NCBI GenBank assembly: GCA_026417175.1
Contig: JAOADT010000012.1
Coordinates: 1-62,300, forward strand
Origin: Deltaproteobacteria bacterium
Lineage (GTDB): Bacteria > Desulfobacterota > Syntrophorhabdia > Syntrophorhabdales > JANXAF01
Direction: 5' to 3'
DNA: 62,300 nucleotides
Position 1 is the stretch's first letter. Every line of letters begins with the position of its first letter. This document shows positions 1 through 9,302 of the stretch, one piece after another. A program made the position numbers and the translations under genes. The notes beneath the pieces were generated by a model. That model saw only the letters and a list, made by a program, of their open reading frames with translations. It made no database searches and was not told the DNA's origin.

Positions 1-1
1 G

Positions 2-250
2 TATACACATATGCTAGCTGTAGCTGGATTAGCAACGACACTTTTTCTGGGGGGATGGCACGGGCCTTTCCTTCCCGGTCCTCTTTGGTTCCTTGTCAAG
101 GTTTTCGTTCTTGTCTTTGTCTTTATATGGGTTAGAGCGACTTACCCTAGATTGAGGTACGATCAGATAATGAAGCTTGGTTGGAAAGTTCTTATCCCCC
201 TTACAATACTAAATCTAGTAGTTACCGCATTCATAGTGGCAGTGAGGTGA
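2..250 (+). CDS. nuoH: NADH-quinone oxidoreductase subunit H, C-terminal part
   Basis: The reading frame is open at the left edge, so only the last ~82 residues of this membrane subunit are present. NuoH sits at the junction of the peripheral and membrane arms of complex I and forms part of the quinone chamber. The visible part has two hydrophobic helices flanking [22 protein letters not shown], a segment close to the NuoH C-terminal signature. NuoI follows after 7 nt, the usual nuo order. The identification rests on this motif plus context. Confidence 0.93.
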   Translation, partial: YTHMLAVAGLATTLFLGGWHGPFLPGPLWFLVKVFVLVFVFIWVRATYPRLRYDQIMKLGWKVLIPLTILNLVVTAFIVAVR

Positions 251-257
251 TGATATA

Positions 258-668
258 ATGATAATGCCTCTAATAAAAGGATTGATGCTTACCCTTTCAA
301 GGTTCTTTTCAAAACCTATTACTATTCAGTATCCGGAAGAGAAAAGAACTCCTTATCCCACGTGGAGAGGGATTCACTACTTTATGACAAACGAAAAGGG
401 AGAGACCATATGTGTGGCCTGTGGTCTGTGTGTCGCATATTGTCCTTCTCAGTGCATAACTTTGGAGATAGGTGAGAGAGAGGACGGTTCAAGATACCCC
501 ATAAAATACGAGATAGATGAGCTTAGATGTGTGTTCTGTGGGTTTTGTCAGGAGATATGTCCTGTGAATGCAATAAGGATGAGCACAAACTATGAGTATG
601 TTCACTACGATAAGGATAGCTTTAAACTAACCAAAGAAAAGTTAATATCACTTAAGGAAAAGGTGTAG
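258..668 (+). CDS. nuoI: NADH-quinone oxidoreductase subunit I (2x[4Fe-4S])
   Basis: This is the peripheral-arm ferredoxin-like subunit that carries clusters N6a and N6b and passes electrons towards quinone. Two cluster motifs are visible, CVACGLCVAYCP near residues 53-64 and CVFCGFCQEICP near residues 91-102. The N-terminus is amphipathic, as expected for a membrane-docked NuoI. A GAGGTGA ribosome-binding site overlaps the nuoH stop and supports the ATG at 258. The length of 136 aa is slightly short but normal for bacterial NuoI. Confidence 0.95.
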   Translation: MIMPLIKGLMLTLSRFFSKPITIQYPEEKRTPYPTWRGIHYFMTNEKGETICVACGLCVAYCPSQCITLEIGEREDGSRYPIKYEIDELRCVFCGFCQEICPVNAIRMSTNYEYVHYDKDSFKLTKEKLISLKEKV

Positions 669-669
669 G

Positions 670-1182
670 ATGGTACCTATAGTTTTTAAATGGATAGTCT
701 TTTTAGTGGCTTCTTTACTGGCAATTTTTTCAGCAATAATGATGGTAACTAGAAGGAACCCTGTACATAGTGCCCTTTGGTTAGTAGTTACATTCATATC
801 TTTGGCCGTGCTTTACTTCCTTTTAAATGCCACGTTTATAGCCATATCTCAGATCATAGTTTATGCTGGTGCCATAATGATGTTATTTCTTTTTGTCATA
901 ATGCTCATCCATCTTGAAAAAGGACCTGAAGAACTAAAAGTACTTGGAGCTTCAAAAATATTCGCAATAGTTTTGACAGTATTACTGTTTGTTGAGATTG
1001 CAGTTGGTGTGTATTATTACAGAGTAACGACATTCAAGCCAGGGCCGATGCCTTTAGGAGATGCGAAGACAGTAGGTTTCCTTCTGTACACTAACTATCT
1101 TTTTCCATTTGAGATAGCTTCCATTCTTTTGCTTGTTGGCATAGTAGGAGCGGTTATGCTGGCAAAAAGGAGGAAGGAGTAA
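670..1182 (+). CDS. nuoJ: NADH-quinone oxidoreductase subunit J
   Basis: A 170-residue membrane protein with about five hydrophobic helices. The segment [21 protein letters not shown] near residues 57-78 is the conserved NuoJ third helix with its pi-bulge region, which takes part in conformational coupling in complex I. It starts one base after the nuoI stop, and its stop codon overlaps the nuoK start, which implies translational coupling. No loss of key segments is seen. Confidence 0.94.
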   Translation: MVPIVFKWIVFLVASLLAIFSAIMMVTRRNPVHSALWLVVTFISLAVLYFLLNATFIAISQIIVYAGAIMMLFLFVIMLIHLEKGPEELKVLGASKIFAIVLTVLLFVEIAVGVYYYRVTTFKPGPMPLGDAKTVGFLLYTNYLFPFEIASILLLVGIVGAVMLAKRRKE

Positions 1183-1490
1183 TGGTTGAATTCTCCTATA
1201 ATCTTTATCTTCTTCTCAGTGCGATCTTGTTCACCATAGGGGCTGTCGGAGTAATAACGAGGAGAAATGGAATAATAGTTTTTATGTGCATAGAACTGAT
1301 GCTTAACGCAGCGAATCTTGCCTTTATATCGGCAACTGGGATTCATAAAGGTTTAGAGGGTATGATTTTTGTCTTTTTCGTTATGACAGTTGCTGCAGCT
1401 GAGGCTGCAGTTGGACTGGCTATATTTGTAATGATTTTCAGACTTAGAGGAACGATCAGTGTGGATCAAATGAATCTATTGAAAGGATGA
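1182..1490 (+). CDS. nuoK: NADH-quinone oxidoreductase subunit K
   Basis: A 102-residue, three-helix subunit of the proton-translocating membrane arm. Both membrane glutamates used for proton transfer can be recognised, in [13 protein letters not shown] and in [14 protein letters not shown]. An AGGAAGGAG ribosome-binding site lies inside the end of nuoJ and the ATG overlaps the nuoJ stop by one base. Length and order match the family. Confidence 0.95.
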   Translation: MVEFSYNLYLLLSAILFTIGAVGVITRRNGIIVFMCIELMLNAANLAFISATGIHKGLEGMIFVFFVMTVAAAEAAVGLAIFVMIFRLRGTISVDQMNLLKG

Positions 1491-1497
1491 GGTGAAG

Positions 1498-3432
1498 ATG
1501 AGCGAGTACATCTGGCTAATACCCTGTTTTCCAGCGGTCGGATTTTTAATCAATGGTCTTCTTGGCAAAAAGTTACCAAAGGCCGTTGTGTCATGGGTAG
1601 GATGCCTTTCAGTATTTTTCTCGTTTGTTTGTTCCGCAGTCTTATTTTTTGAGTTGCTTAGATTAGCCCCAGAAGCTCGAATTATAGAAAAAGACGTTTT
1701 CGACTGGATTGTCTCCGGAGAGTTTGTTACGAGAGTTGGGTTCAGAATAGATCCGCTTTCGATTGTTATGTGTCTCGTGGTTTCAGGAGTTGGTTTCCTT
1801 ATTCACGTTTATTCAGTGGGTTATATGCATGACGATCCAGGCTATTCAAGATACTTTACTTACCTCAACCTTTTCGTGTTTATGATGCTCATCCTTGTTA
1901 CTGCTAATAATTTGCTACTTATGTTTGTAGGATGGGAAGGGGTTGGGCTTTGTTCTTACCTTTTAATAGGTTTTTGGTTTGAGAAAGATTCAGCCTCAAA
2001 CGCTGGTAAAAAAGCATTCATAGTAAATAGAATTGGGGATTATGGATTTTTGGTTGGAATTTTTCTTCTATTTGTGTCACTAGGCACCAAAGGCGTCTGG
2101 ACGCTAAATTTTTCTGAGCTTGAAAGAAACGCTAATCTTTTAAGTGAAAGTTTGACTGCCCTGATTACACTTCTCTTCTTCATAGGTGCAACGGGCAAGT
2201 CGGCTCAAATACCTCTTTACGTTTGGCTTCCAGACGCTATGGAGGGTCCTACTCCTGTAAGTGCTCTTATTCATGCTGCGACAATGGTTACCGCTGGAGT
2301 TTATATGATCGCTAGGCTGAATTTTCTGTATAGTATGGCGCCCGAAATAATGTTTATAGTTGCACTAGTGGGCGTACTTACCGCCATGTTTGCGGCTTCA
2401 ATAGGTTTCGCTCAGTATGATATAAAGAGAGTCCTTGCATACTCAACTATTAGCCAGTTAGGCTATATGTTCGTTGGTGTTGGTGTTGGTGCTTACGCAG
2501 CAGGAATATTTCATTTGATGACACACGCTTTCTTTAAAGCTTTACTTTTCTTGGGTGCCGGCAGCGTTATGCACGCCCTTGCTGGAGAATTGGATATGAG
2601 AAAAATGGGAGGGCTTAAAAAGTACCTTCCTACGACCCATTGGACCTTTCTTGTGGCATGTCTTGCAATTGCAGGTATACCAGGGTTATCTGGATTCTTT
2701 TCGAAGGATGAGATCCTATGGAAGGCATTCTTGTTTCCTCACGCGGGAGTTTTAATATACATAATCGGTCTAGTGACAGCGGGTATGACTGCCTTCTATA
2801 TGTTTAGACTCCTTTTTAACACATTTTATGGTAAGGAGCGGTTGGACGAAGAGGTAAAACATCACGTTCATGAATCACCTAAAGTTATGACCATTCCGCT
2901 TATAATTCTTGCAATCCTTTCTATAGTTGGGGGATACGTAGGCATTCCACACGCTCTTGGAGGAGGGGCACATTTTGAAAAATTTTTGGAGCCCGTGTTT
3001 AGAGGGGTTTCTCAAAAAGCCGATTATCACCATTCGTTAGTAGTTGAAATCGGTCTTATGGTACTTTCCGTAATTGTGGCGTTAATCGGAATTTATGTTG
3101 CCTATGTTTACTTCCTTAAAAAACCCGATCTATCGGAAAAATTTGTAAAAAAACACGAAAAACTTTATAAAACCGTACACAACAAATATTTCGTGGATGA
3201 AATATACGGGTTTCTCTTTGTTGATAATCTCTTAAGAGTAGGTCGATTTTTGAAGAATGTAATAGATGAAGCAATAATAGACGGTATTGTAAACGGTTTG
3301 GGTTACTTTATGAGGGGGTTGGGAGGTATTTTAAGATTTCTCCAATCGGGCTATGTCCAGGCGTACGCCTTCTCTATGATCGTTGGAGCGATTGTAGTTG
3401 TCGGTTATCTACTAGTAAAAGTTATACCTTAA
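1498..3432 (+). CDS. nuoL: NADH-quinone oxidoreductase subunit L
   Basis: The largest antiporter-like membrane subunit of complex I, with about 16 transmembrane helices and a long C-terminal lateral helix. Family motifs are present: GWEGVGLCSYLLIGFW near residues 145-160, and ATGKSAQIPLYVWLPDAM followed by a GPTPVSALIHAAT stretch, which hold the channel glutamate and lysine. An in-frame GTG at 1492 would extend it by two codons, but GAGGTG followed by ATG at 1498 is the better start (644 aa). It lies between nuoK and nuoM, as usual. Confidence 0.95.
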   Translation: MSEYIWLIPCFPAVGFLINGLLGKKLPKAVVSWVGCLSVFFSFVCSAVLFFELLRLAPEARIIEKDVFDWIVSGEFVTRVGFRIDPLSIVMCLVVSGVGFLIHVYSVGYMHDDPGYSRYFTYLNLFVFMMLILVTANNLLLMFVGWEGVGLCSYLLIGFWFEKDSASNAGKKAFIVNRIGDYGFLVGIFLLFVSLGTKGVWTLNFSELERNANLLSESLTALITLLFFIGATGKSAQIPLYVWLPDAMEGPTPVSALIHAATMVTAGVYMIARLNFLYSMAPEIMFIVALVGVLTAMFAASIGFAQYDIKRVLAYSTISQLGYMFVGVGVGAYAAGIFHLMTHAFFKALLFLGAGSVMHALAGELDMRKMGGLKKYLPTTHWTFLVACLAIAGIPGLSGFFSKDEILWKAFLFPHAGVLIYIIGLVTAGMTAFYMFRLLFNTFYGKERLDEEVKHHVHESPKVMTIPLIILAILSIVGGYVGIPHALGGGAHFEKFLEPVFRGVSQKADYHHSLVVEIGLMVLSVIVALIGIYVAYVYFLKKPDLSEKFVKKHEKLYKTVHNKYFVDEIYGFLFVDNLLRVGRFLKNVIDEAIIDGIVNGLGYFMRGLGGILRFLQSGYVQAYAFSMIVGAIVVVGYLLVKVIP

Positions 3433-3442
3433 GGAGAACCAA

Positions 3443-4999
3443 ATGACGGGTATGCCTATCTTAAGCATCATCATTTTCTTTCCTCTCGTAGGGGCTTTCC
3501 TTCTGCTTTTTATACCTAGACAAAGAGATTTCGCAATAAAAAGTACTGCACTTTTCTTTTCTGTAATAGAATTTTTCCTTTCTCTACCACTATTTTTCTT
3601 ATTTGATGACACTAAAAAAGGGATGCAATTTGTAGAAAAGAGGTCATGGTTCCCGGAATGGGGGATCAATTATTTTCTTGGGATAGATGGAATAAGCTTA
3701 CTTCTTATCCTTCTAACGACATTTCTTACGGTTTTGTGTGTTCTTTGTTCATGGAATGACATTAAAATAAAAGTTAAAGAATACTACGTATCCTTTCTTT
3801 TTCTTGAAACGGCCATGATAGGTACGCTTTGTGCCTTGGACCTGGTACTCTTTTACATTTTCTGGGAATTAATGCTCGTTCCAATGTACTTGTTAATAGG
3901 AGTCTGGGGAGGACCAAGACGGATATACGCCGCTTTAAAATTTTTTCTTTACACTATGGCGGGAAGTGTTCTTATGCTTCTTGCCATTTTTGTTCTTTAC
4001 TATCTTTACTTCAAAGAAAAAGGTGTCTTCACATTCAATGTTCTTGAACTTTATCATGCCCATGTACCCATATCTTTGCAGTACATTCTCTTTTCTGCTT
4101 TTGCCCTGTCTTTTGCTATTAAGGTACCCATGTTTCCTTTTCATACATGGCTTCCTGATGCCCATACAGAGGCGCCAACCGCAGGCAGTGTGATACTTGC
4201 AGGTGTGCTCCTGAAAATGGGCACCTATGGCTTTTTAAGATTTGCGATCCCTCTTTTTCCCAAAGCTGCATTTGATGCAGTGCCGTTAATCTCAATACTT
4301 GCCATAATAGGCATCATATACGGAGCTATTGTGAGCATGATGCAGCCTGATCTAAAAAGGCTTATTGCTTTTTCTAGTGTGAGTCATCTTGGATATGTAA
4401 TGCTCGGGATGTTTGCATTTAATATGCAGGGCGTAGAGGGCAGTATATACCAAATGCTAAATCACGGTATATCCACTGGAGGACTTTTCCTATTGGTAGG
4501 TATGATTTATGAGAGAAGACACACGAGAATGATATCTGATTTTGGAGGTTTGTCTTCTGTAATGCCCGTATATGCCATATTTTTCATGATTGTTACTTTA
4601 TCTTCTATTGCCCTTCCGGGGACAAACGGTTTTGTCGGAGAATTTTTGATTCTTCTCGGAGCATTTAAAGCAAAGAAACTTTACGGGATACTCGGTGCAA
4701 CGGGCGTGATTCTTGGCGCGGTTTATATGCTTTGGATGTTCCAGAGAGTGATGTTTGGTGTTATAAAACACGAGGAGAATAGACAGTTAAAAGATCTCTG
4801 TGGAAGAGAAGTTTTCATACTTTCTTGCATAGTCTTTTTTATAGTATTCATGGGTGTGTATCCGAAAGTCTTTTTCAAGAAAATGGATGTAACTGTTCAT
4901 GAATTTTTAAATTTTGTAAAAGAACGGAACGCATACTACGCCAGCACTGAGGATCCTCAAAAACTGTCCTCGATTATAAAACTTAGAGGAGAGAGATGA
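3443..4999 (+). CDS. nuoM: NADH-quinone oxidoreductase subunit M
   Basis: A 518-residue antiporter-like subunit of complex I with about 14 helices. The conserved glutamate region FYIFWELMLVPMYLLIG and the lysine region AIKVPMFPFHTWLPDAHTE are both intact. The ATG at 3443 follows a strong AAGGAG site after a 10-nt gap from nuoL. The stop codon overlaps the start of nuoN, so the last two genes are probably translationally coupled. Confidence 0.95.
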   Translation: MTGMPILSIIIFFPLVGAFLLLFIPRQRDFAIKSTALFFSVIEFFLSLPLFFLFDDTKKGMQFVEKRSWFPEWGINYFLGIDGISLLLILLTTFLTVLCVLCSWNDIKIKVKEYYVSFLFLETAMIGTLCALDLVLFYIFWELMLVPMYLLIGVWGGPRRIYAALKFFLYTMAGSVLMLLAIFVLYYLYFKEKGVFTFNVLELYHAHVPISLQYILFSAFALSFAIKVPMFPFHTWLPDAHTEAPTAGSVILAGVLLKMGTYGFLRFAIPLFPKAAFDAVPLISILAIIGIIYGAIVSMMQPDLKRLIAFSSVSHLGYVMLGMFAFNMQGVEGSIYQMLNHGISTGGLFLLVGMIYERRHTRMISDFGGLSSVMPVYAIFFMIVTLSSIALPGTNGFVGEFLILLGAFKAKKLYGILGATGVILGAVYMLWMFQRVMFGVIKHEENRQLKDLCGREVFILSCIVFFIVFMGVYPKVFFKKMDVTVHEFLNFVKERNAYYASTEDPQKLSSIIKLRGER

Positions 5000-6447
5000 T
5001 GGATGTAAAATTTCCTGTGGATGAACTCATCCTTATTGCACCAGAGATAATCCTTTGTGGTTTTGGGCTTTTACTCCTTTTAATAGAAGTATTTTTGAAG
5101 ACAAAGTCGAAATCCTTTCTTGGAATTCTCACCCTAGTTTCCGCTGGATCGGCTCTTGTTTTCGTTTTAAAGCTCTCCTCTTTTAGTACTGATTTATTCT
5201 TTGGCCTATATTCACTCGATTCCTTGGGAAGCTTAACAAAGGGTCTCATCCTAGTAATGTTGATTCTTGTTGTAATTATGTCCTTAAGATATGTTGAAAG
5301 AGAAGAGGTCATAAGCGGAGAGTATTACCCGCTCCTTCTATTTTCCACATTGGGCATGATGATTATGGTATCATCGAAGAATCTTCTCACTATCTTTGTT
5401 GGACTAGAGCTTATGTCTCTATCTATCTACATACTCGTCGGACTATTTAGAGATAATCTTAAGGCGGCGGAAGCTTCGCTTAAGTACTTTCTTTTAGGCG
5501 CATTTGCAAGTGCATTTCTTGTTTACGGTATAGCACTTCTTTACGGAAGCACTGGCTCTTTGGATATAAAAGGATATTTAGAAGTGATCGCTAAAGGTGA
5601 TACTTCAACAGTGCTCATAATTGGGGTTGCCTTGATAGCGGTGGGTTTTGCCTTTAAAATTGCACTGGTACCCTTTCATATGTGGACACCTGACGTGTAT
5701 GAGGGCGCTCCCACATCGATTACTGCTTTTATGGCAGCTGGGGTGAAAAGCGCTGCGTTTGTAACTTTTCTGAGGGTATTTTACACTGCCTTTTTGCCCC
5801 TTATTAAACAATGGGGAGATATCCTCTGGCTTTTAGCTGTAATTACTATGAGTTACGCAAATTTAACAGCCCTGGTGCAGCAAAATATAAAAAGAATGCT
5901 TGCTTATTCGAGCATTGCCCACGCAGGTTACATTCTTGTAGCTTTTGTTACGGGTGAAAAGATTTTATCCTCCAGCATAATCTACTATCTAGTTGCATAC
6001 ACTTTCATGAATGTGGGCGCTTTTTCGTGTGTGATTCTAATGGGAAGAAAAGGAGAAGAAAATCTTGACATAGATAGTTATGCAGGTCTTTCGGCAAGAC
6101 ATCCCTTTGTTGCTTTCTGTTTGACTATTTTTCTTCTTTCGCTCACTGGAGTTCCTCCTCTTGCTGGATTCATGGCAAAGTTTTACGTTTTCTCGACAGC
6201 TATTAAAGCTGGTTATGTTTGGCTTGCCATTATAGGTGTATTAAATAGTGTAGTAGCTGCCTACTATTACCTCAGGGTAATAATGTATATGTACTTTAGA
6301 GATCCTGTAAAAGAGATCGGGAGGATAGATCTCTCCCCATCGTATATTCTTGTGTCTCTTATATGCATCTTTTTCCTTATCTACACGGGTATCCTTCCAA
6401 GGGAGCTCATGTTACTTGCGGAGGGAGCTGTATCCGTATTTTTCTAA
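4996..6447 (+). CDS. nuoN: NADH-quinone oxidoreductase subunit N
   Basis: The third antiporter-like subunit, 483 aa with about 14 helices. FVGLELMSLSIYILVG carries the channel glutamate, and FAFKIALVPFHMWTPDVYEG carries the lysine and the loop shared with NuoL and NuoM. Tandem ATG codons at 4996 and 4999 overlap the nuoM stop. It is the last gene of the nuo operon. The following base pairs hold a new promoter rather than an obvious terminator. Confidence 0.95.
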   Translation: MMDVKFPVDELILIAPEIILCGFGLLLLLIEVFLKTKSKSFLGILTLVSAGSALVFVLKLSSFSTDLFFGLYSLDSLGSLTKGLILVMLILVVIMSLRYVEREEVISGEYYPLLLFSTLGMMIMVSSKNLLTIFVGLELMSLSIYILVGLFRDNLKAAEASLKYFLLGAFASAFLVYGIALLYGSTGSLDIKGYLEVIAKGDTSTVLIIGVALIAVGFAFKIALVPFHMWTPDVYEGAPTSITAFMAAGVKSAAFVTFLRVFYTAFLPLIKQWGDILWLLAVITMSYANLTALVQQNIKRMLAYSSIAHAGYILVAFVTGEKILSSSIIYYLVAYTFMNVGAFSCVILMGRKGEENLDIDSYAGLSARHPFVAFCLTIFLLSLTGVPPLAGFMAKFYVFSTAIKAGYVWLAIIGVLNSVVAAYYYLRVIMYMYFRDPVKEIGRIDLSPSYILVSLICIFFLIYTGILPRELMLLAEGAVSVFF

Positions 6448-6448
6448 T

Positions 6449-6477
6449 TTGACATAGGGGTCCAAGTACATTATAAT
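6449..6477 (+). promoter_or_regulatory. Perfect-consensus sigma-70 promoter
   Basis: TTGACA (6449-6454) and TATAAT (6472-6477) are separated by exactly 17 bp, a full match to the housekeeping consensus. The predicted transcription start, 6-8 nt after the -10 box, falls on or next to the ATG at 6484. The lipoprotein mRNA is therefore probably leaderless. Confidence 0.85.
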
Positions 6478-6483
6478 CATGAC

Positions 6484-7716
6484 ATGATGCGGTCAGCTAT
6501 TTTTTTAGTCCTTATTTCATTTCTTATTTCGTCATGCAGTCACGTACCATTTGTTAAGAAAAAAGAGGCTTCGCAGAAGGAAGTCGCGAAAAAAGAAGAA
6601 AACCAGAAAAAGCCTGAGAAAATCGAGGAAGACCAGCCAAAGCCTGGCGATATAAAAGTTATAGACGGGGTTGAGTACATATACGCCCGTAATAGAAGAT
6701 TTATGTTGTCTCCATATGAGCCGGAATACGTATGGATAAGAAAAGATCAATACAGGCCCAGTCTTGGTGATGCTCTCTCAGGGGTCTTTAGTGAAAGACA
6801 ACAAAGACAGGAACTTGAGAAGAGGATCGCAAAACTGGAAGAAGATTTGAAAAAAAAGGGACTTCAGCCACAAGTGGTTTACCCTGCCCAGATAGGTAGC
6901 TATCCTATGATACCATCTGTTGTTGCAAGCCCTGTTGTATTTGATTTTCCTTCGCCCAGAATGAAAAGAAAGGTGGTAGTTCTACCTTTTGACGATAGGA
7001 CTAACTATAAGGAAGAAAAACTTGGAGAGATGGCAACGAGAAGGCTCATCAATAGACTCGAAGGCACAGGGACTGTAGTGTGTGTCGAAGCATCAACGAT
7101 CGAATTAAAAGGATCATTCTTGGACTTGACGAACATGAGGTTGCTTAACGAAGTATACGGAGTCCAGGCGCTAATTGTCGGTGAGTTAAGTGATGTCTAT
7201 ACTTCTACAGCTAAACTTGAAGGTAAAGATGAAAAAGAAGTTTCGTTCGCGGTTTCAAACTTAAACGTTAATGTTTTTAGCACAGAAACCGGTACCCTTA
7301 TTAAAAAACTTTCAGGAAGAAACCCAGTATCTCTATCTCGGGAAAGAGGCGAATACAGTTCTGAAAAAGCAAAAATCCGTGCAATAGATTTGGCAATCGA
7401 AGTAATTGCAGAAGATTTACTCAGATCTGTACTTTCCATAGATTGGCATGCCAGGGTAGCCTCTATTGATAAGGACGGTATTTATATAAACGCGGGAAGG
7501 TTATCTGGACTTAAAGTAGGTGATGTGCTCGAAGTGTATTCTCCAGGTTCCCACGTTTTTGATGAGAAGACAAGGATTCCTATAGGAATAAAAAAGGGTG
7601 AGTATAAAGGTGAACTTGAGATAAAAGAACTTTTCGGCTTGGATGCATCCGTTGCAAAAGCCAGAAAGGGAACAAACTTCTCACCTTCTGATATGGTTTA
7701 TCTCAAGAAGGATTAA
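6484..7716 (+). CDS. Lipoprotein with CsgG/FlgT-like domain
   Basis: A 410-residue predicted outer-membrane or periplasmic lipoprotein. The N-terminus has a hydrophobic stretch ending in the lipobox LISSC (Cys near residue 18), followed by a Lys/Glu-rich linker (about 25-55) and a short coiled segment (~100-120). From ~165 the pattern VVVLPFDDRTNYKEEKLGEM resembles CsgG-type domains. The C-terminal 80 residues (YINAGRLSGLKVGDVLEVYS) resemble the FlgT C-terminal domain. Function is not known; surface assembly or secretion is possible. No Shine-Dalgarno precedes the ATGATG start, consistent with a leaderless transcript. It converges on the next operon with a 3-nt gap. Confidence 0.75.
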   Translation: MMRSAIFLVLISFLISSCSHVPFVKKKEASQKEVAKKEENQKKPEKIEEDQPKPGDIKVIDGVEYIYARNRRFMLSPYEPEYVWIRKDQYRPSLGDALSGVFSERQQRQELEKRIAKLEEDLKKKGLQPQVVYPAQIGSYPMIPSVVASPVVFDFPSPRMKRKVVVLPFDDRTNYKEEKLGEMATRRLINRLEGTGTVVCVEASTIELKGSFLDLTNMRLLNEVYGVQALIVGELSDVYTSTAKLEGKDEKEVSFAVSNLNVNVFSTETGTLIKKLSGRNPVSLSRERGEYSSEKAKIRAIDLAIEVIAEDLLRSVLSIDWHARVASIDKDGIYINAGRLSGLKVGDVLEVYSPGSHVFDEKTRIPIGIKKGEYKGELEIKELFGLDASVAKARKGTNFSPSDMVYLKKD

Positions 7717-7719
7717 TAT

Positions 7720-8277
7720 TCATTTTATAAAAGACAAAACGTTTCTAAAAACCTCAGTCCCGGCTTTTTTAAGTAGCTCAAAAATGAATATCTCCGTCGT
7801 AGATATAATGCAACCAACCTGCCTCATTCTCTCTATGGCTATGTCTCTATTAATCAAGCTTCTCGAGGACACCGCGTCTTGAAGAACGTGAACACGGAAC
7901 CTATCAACAGCATATATAGCTGTTTGTAAAACGCAGATATGTGACTCTATTCCAGCCAAGATAAGTGTATTTTTTCTTGATCGCTCAACCTCCATCTCGA
8001 AATCAGGACAGAAGAAACAATTAAAATGAATTTTTGAGATTGTGGTTCCCTCATAAATGTCCTTTATCTCTTTTATAGTAGGTCCAAGTTTTTCCTGTTC
8101 TGTAAATAAAACTCTTAAATCCAATATCTTTGCGAATTTGAGCAGTTTAGTGATATTCTTAATCATAGACTCTTTTTCGGCCACAACTGGAACGAGTTTT
8201 TCCTGGACGTCTATAATCACTATCAGACAGTCTTCCGGCTCAAGAAGGCTATTTGTTTTTTTTGTGTGTGAACTCAC
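7720..8277 (-). CDS. Isochorismatase-family cysteine hydrolase
   Basis: A 185-residue Rossmann-like hydrolase of the isochorismatase/nicotinamidase superfamily. The expected catalytic residues are visible: Asp in VIIDVQEKL, Lys in SKIHFNCF and Cys in AGIESHICVLQTA, followed by the cis-peptide type loop. The true substrate cannot be read from sequence; these proteins hydrolyse small amides or vinyl ethers, and many are orphans. It is the last gene of a four-gene minus-strand operon, 3 nt after the flavodoxin-like gene. The start has no strong alternative. Confidence 0.85.
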   Translation of the reverse strand: MSSHTKKTNSLLEPEDCLIVIIDVQEKLVPVVAEKESMIKNITKLLKFAKILDLRVLFTEQEKLGPTIKEIKDIYEGTTISKIHFNCFFCPDFEMEVERSRKNTLILAGIESHICVLQTAIYAVDRFRVHVLQDAVSSRSLINRDIAIERMRQVGCIISTTEIFIFELLKKAGTEVFRNVLSFIK

Positions 8278-8280
8278 TGG

Positions 8281-8769
8281 TTATCCCTCTTTTCTTAAAG
8301 TTTTAACAAGATATGCAACCCTTTTTCCAAGTTTTCTAGCGTTTTCTAAAGTCACATTATCAGGCTTTCCAGAACAGGCCACTCCGTAATGACCTGTAGC
8401 GTCCATGGGATCACCGACAACTATCATACCGTAAATGAGTAATGCTTGGATAATTGACATCATTGTTGTCTCCTTTCCACCAGTTGGGTCTCCTGAAGTA
8501 GCGAATGCTGCACCGATTTTATTTTCCATCTGCCTTCTCACACTTACAAATTTATCAAAGACTTCTTTCAATTCTGCAGCCATGGTTCCGAAATAAACAG
8601 GAGAACCAGCAATGATTCCGTCTGAGCTAAGAAAATCATCTTTTGTCACTTCGTTAGTCGATTTGAGTAATGGGCTCACCCCCTCCACCTCGCTTACACC
8701 CTTTGCGATTTCTTCAGCCAGTTTTTTTGTGTTGCCAGTTCTTGAATAATAAAGGACAAGAACCTTCAT
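8281..8769 (-). CDS. Flavodoxin/WrbA-like FMN protein
   Basis: A 162-residue flavodoxin-fold protein. The FMN phosphate loop is YYSRTGNTKKLAEEI at residues 8-22. GSPVYFGTMAAELKEVFDKF is the WrbA/multimeric flavodoxin signature, and ATSGDPTGGKETTM is the second isoalloxazine loop. It probably acts as an NAD(P)H:quinone or FMN reductase or as an electron carrier. Its start overlaps the hpt stop by 4 nt, so it is in the same operon. The exact subfamily (WrbA or generic flavodoxin) is uncertain. Confidence 0.85.
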   Translation of the reverse strand: MKVLVLYYSRTGNTKKLAEEIAKGVSEVEGVSPLLKSTNEVTKDDFLSSDGIIAGSPVYFGTMAAELKEVFDKFVSVRRQMENKIGAAFATSGDPTGGKETTMMSIIQALLIYGMIVVGDPMDATGHYGVACSGKPDNVTLENARKLGKRVAYLVKTLRKEG

Positions 8770-9296
8770 GATTCCTCCAATCTGTCATTCTTTAGGATGT
8801 ATATATCAGGTAAATTTCTATATTTTTCCGCATAGTCTATCCCGTATCCCACAACGAAGCCATCGTCAAAACTATACCCGATGTAGTCACACTCGAGATC
8901 GACCTTTCTTCTTGCCCTTTTGTCAAGAAGAGTGCAGATTTTAAGTCTTTTTGGTCCCCTCTCCAACAGTAGTTCTTTTACGTACTTAAGTGTAAGCCCC
9001 GAATCAACTATGTCCTCCACAATAATTACGTTTTTTCCATTTATGTCAACCTCAAGGTCTTTGATTATCTTTATTTCTCCACTGGAACTCATTCTATCAC
9101 CGTACGAGGAGACTCTTAGAAAGTCTACAGTGCATGGATTATCCACGTTTCTTATAAGATCTGAGGCAAATACGAAAGAGCCCTTTAGCAAGCAAACAAA
9201 TATTATCTCTTCATCGGCAAAATCTCTCTCTATTTCTTTAGCGATTCTTTTTACGATTCGTTCTATTTCTTCTCTACCTAAAAGTGGCACAAGCAT
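8766..9296 (-). CDS. hpt: Hypoxanthine phosphoribosyltransferase
   Basis: A 176-residue purine salvage enzyme that transfers the PRPP ribose-5-phosphate to hypoxanthine or guanine in the cytoplasm. The PRPP-binding signature VIIVEDIVDSGLTLKYV lies near residues 90-106, the flexible loop LRVSSYGDRMSSSG at ~61-74, and the C-terminal base-binding FVVGYGIDY at ~148-156. Length is typical of bacterial Hpt. It overlaps the flavodoxin gene downstream and starts 6 nt after the UPF0173 stop. Confidence 0.93.
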   Translation of the reverse strand: MLVPLLGREEIERIVKRIAKEIERDFADEEIIFVCLLKGSFVFASDLIRNVDNPCTVDFLRVSSYGDRMSSSGEIKIIKDLEVDINGKNVIIVEDIVDSGLTLKYVKELLLERGPKRLKICTLLDKRARRKVDLECDYIGYSFDDGFVVGYGIDYAEKYRNLPDIYILKNDRLEES

Positions 9297-9302
9297 TTTT
9301 AT

